Program-made: the position numbers and the translations under genes | In this document: positions 5,056 to 5,409 of the stretch, one piece after another | How positions within the stretch are numbered: the first letter of the stretch is position 1 | Layout: the number at the start of each line of letters is the position of its first letter | The notes under the pieces: model-generated | The model's input: only the letters and a program-made list of their open reading frames with translations | Told to the model about the DNA's origin: nothing | Databases searched by the model: none | From: an uncultured Clostridia bacterium | GTDB taxonomy: Bacteria > Bacillota > Clostridia > Oscillospirales > CAG-272 | Reading direction: 5' to 3' | NCBI GenBank assembly: GCA_937914815.1 | Contig: CALDMI010000034.1 | Coordinates: forward strand, 1 to 5,409 | DNA: 5,409 nt

Positions 5056-5409
5056 ATGAGGATATACACAATAACAGATGATGCTCCCGCGTTTTCGTCA
5101 AATGAATATCTTATATGCTCCGGAAAAGATGCCGCTGTTGTTGACCCGTCGCACGGGTTGGCATCGGTCATGCGGCTTCTCGATGGTTGGGATTTCCGTA
5201 TAAGGTATATACTTGTAACGCATGCGCACTTTGATCACATTATTAAAATTGATGAATATGTAAAAAATACCGGGGCAGAAGTGATAGTAGGTGAAAAGGA
5301 CAAGCCCGCCTTGTCTGACAGACGGTACAATCTGTATTCGGCTTTTCTGGGCTACGACGGCTCGTACACCGGTCCCGCGCGAGGAGTAAAGGGCGGTGAT
5401 ACACTTATG
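5056..5409 (+). CDS. Metallo-beta-lactamase-fold hydrolase, N-terminal part (3' end outside window)
   Basis: The frame is open from ATG5056 to the window edge (118 residues); the short MBL-fold family is about 200-220 residues. After the first strands (IYTIT, EYLICSGKDAAVVDPS), the metal-binding motif THAHFDH is at 55-61, with H56, H58, D60 and H61 as ligands of a dinuclear (usually zinc or iron) site. This places it in the glyoxalase II-like (GloB/COG0491) group, whose members hydrolyse thioesters or related substrates, or in some cases oxidise persulfides. The motif is followed by IIKID instead of the more usual Gly-containing segment (IGG or similar). There is no signal peptide, so it should be cytosolic. 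It has its own strong promoter and ribosome binding site and is transcribed divergently from the DUF3343-desulfurase pair. Substrate is unknown, and the remaining ligands lie beyond the window. Confidence 0.9.
   Translation, partial: MRIYTITDDAPAFSSNEYLICSGKDAAVVDPSHGLASVMRLLDGWDFRIRYILVTHAHFDHIIKIDEYVKNTGAEVIVGEKDKPALSDRRYNLYSAFLGYDGSYTGPARGVKGGDTLM

Noticed and set aside
4799..5059. Plus-strand open frame (86 codons) ending at the MBL start, with a hydrophobic stretch
   Set aside because: The hydrophobic segment (LVLFMMLAITVYV) looks like a membrane helix, but the frame begins antisense to the DUF3343 gene, crosses the promoter and operator region, and has no ribosome binding site.

Overview
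The window reads as ordinary chromosomal DNA from a Gram-positive anaerobe of the Clostridia (Oscillospiraceae/Ruminococcaceae-like, possibly an uncultured gut or rumen organism). This is inferred from strong GGAGG ribosome binding sites, two TTG starts, tight gene packing, moderate GC content, clostridial-looking variants of GlgP and GH13 proteins, and a DUF3343 / class V aminotransferase pair. No species-level call is possible from the sequence alone.

Layout: (1) Positions 2-3519, plus strand, hold a compact three-gene run. It contains the C-terminal 328 residues of a glycogen/maltodextrin phosphorylase, a cytosolic GH13 alpha-glucan hydrolase of the neopullulanase/cyclomaltodextrinase type (TTG start, 1-nt gap), and a shikimate-kinase-family P-loop kinase (TTG start, 4-nt gap). 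(2) Positions 3520-3574 are the only space between two converging operons and carry a hairpin followed by six T's. (3) Positions 3575-4917, minus strand, hold a two-gene operon with a 4-nt ATGA overlap: a 69-residue DUF3343 (putative Se/S carrier-like) protein, then a cysteine-desulfurase-family class V aminotransferase. (4) Positions 4918-5055 are a divergent intergenic region with a very good extended -10 sigma-A promoter on the plus strand and a perfect 8-bp inverted repeat overlapping its -35 box. (5) Positions 5056-5409, plus strand, are the first 118 residues of a metallo-beta-lactamase-fold hydrolase that runs off the window.

How the genes work together: GlgP removes glucose-1-phosphate from alpha-1,4-glucan ends, and the GH13 enzyme (no signal peptide) would hydrolyse the limit dextrins or short maltodextrins left behind, so the first two genes are a coherent intracellular storage-glucan degradation pair. 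The kinase is co-transcribed by position but has no aromatic-pathway neighbour here, and its shikimate-binding GGG motif reads GGS. The minus-strand pair looks like a sulfur- or selenium-transfer module, with the PLP enzyme generating a persulfide or selenide and the small Cys-containing protein as possible acceptor. The divergent MBL hydrolase may or may not be related.

I see no mobile element, CRISPR array, tRNA, rRNA or recognisable riboswitch, and no gene-free stretch above 300 bases. Nothing here is clearly a new system. The points most worth checking are the DUF3343/desulfurase pair, the GGS kinase, the inverted repeat over the MBL promoter, and a terminator-like hairpin on the antisense strand of the GH13 gene.
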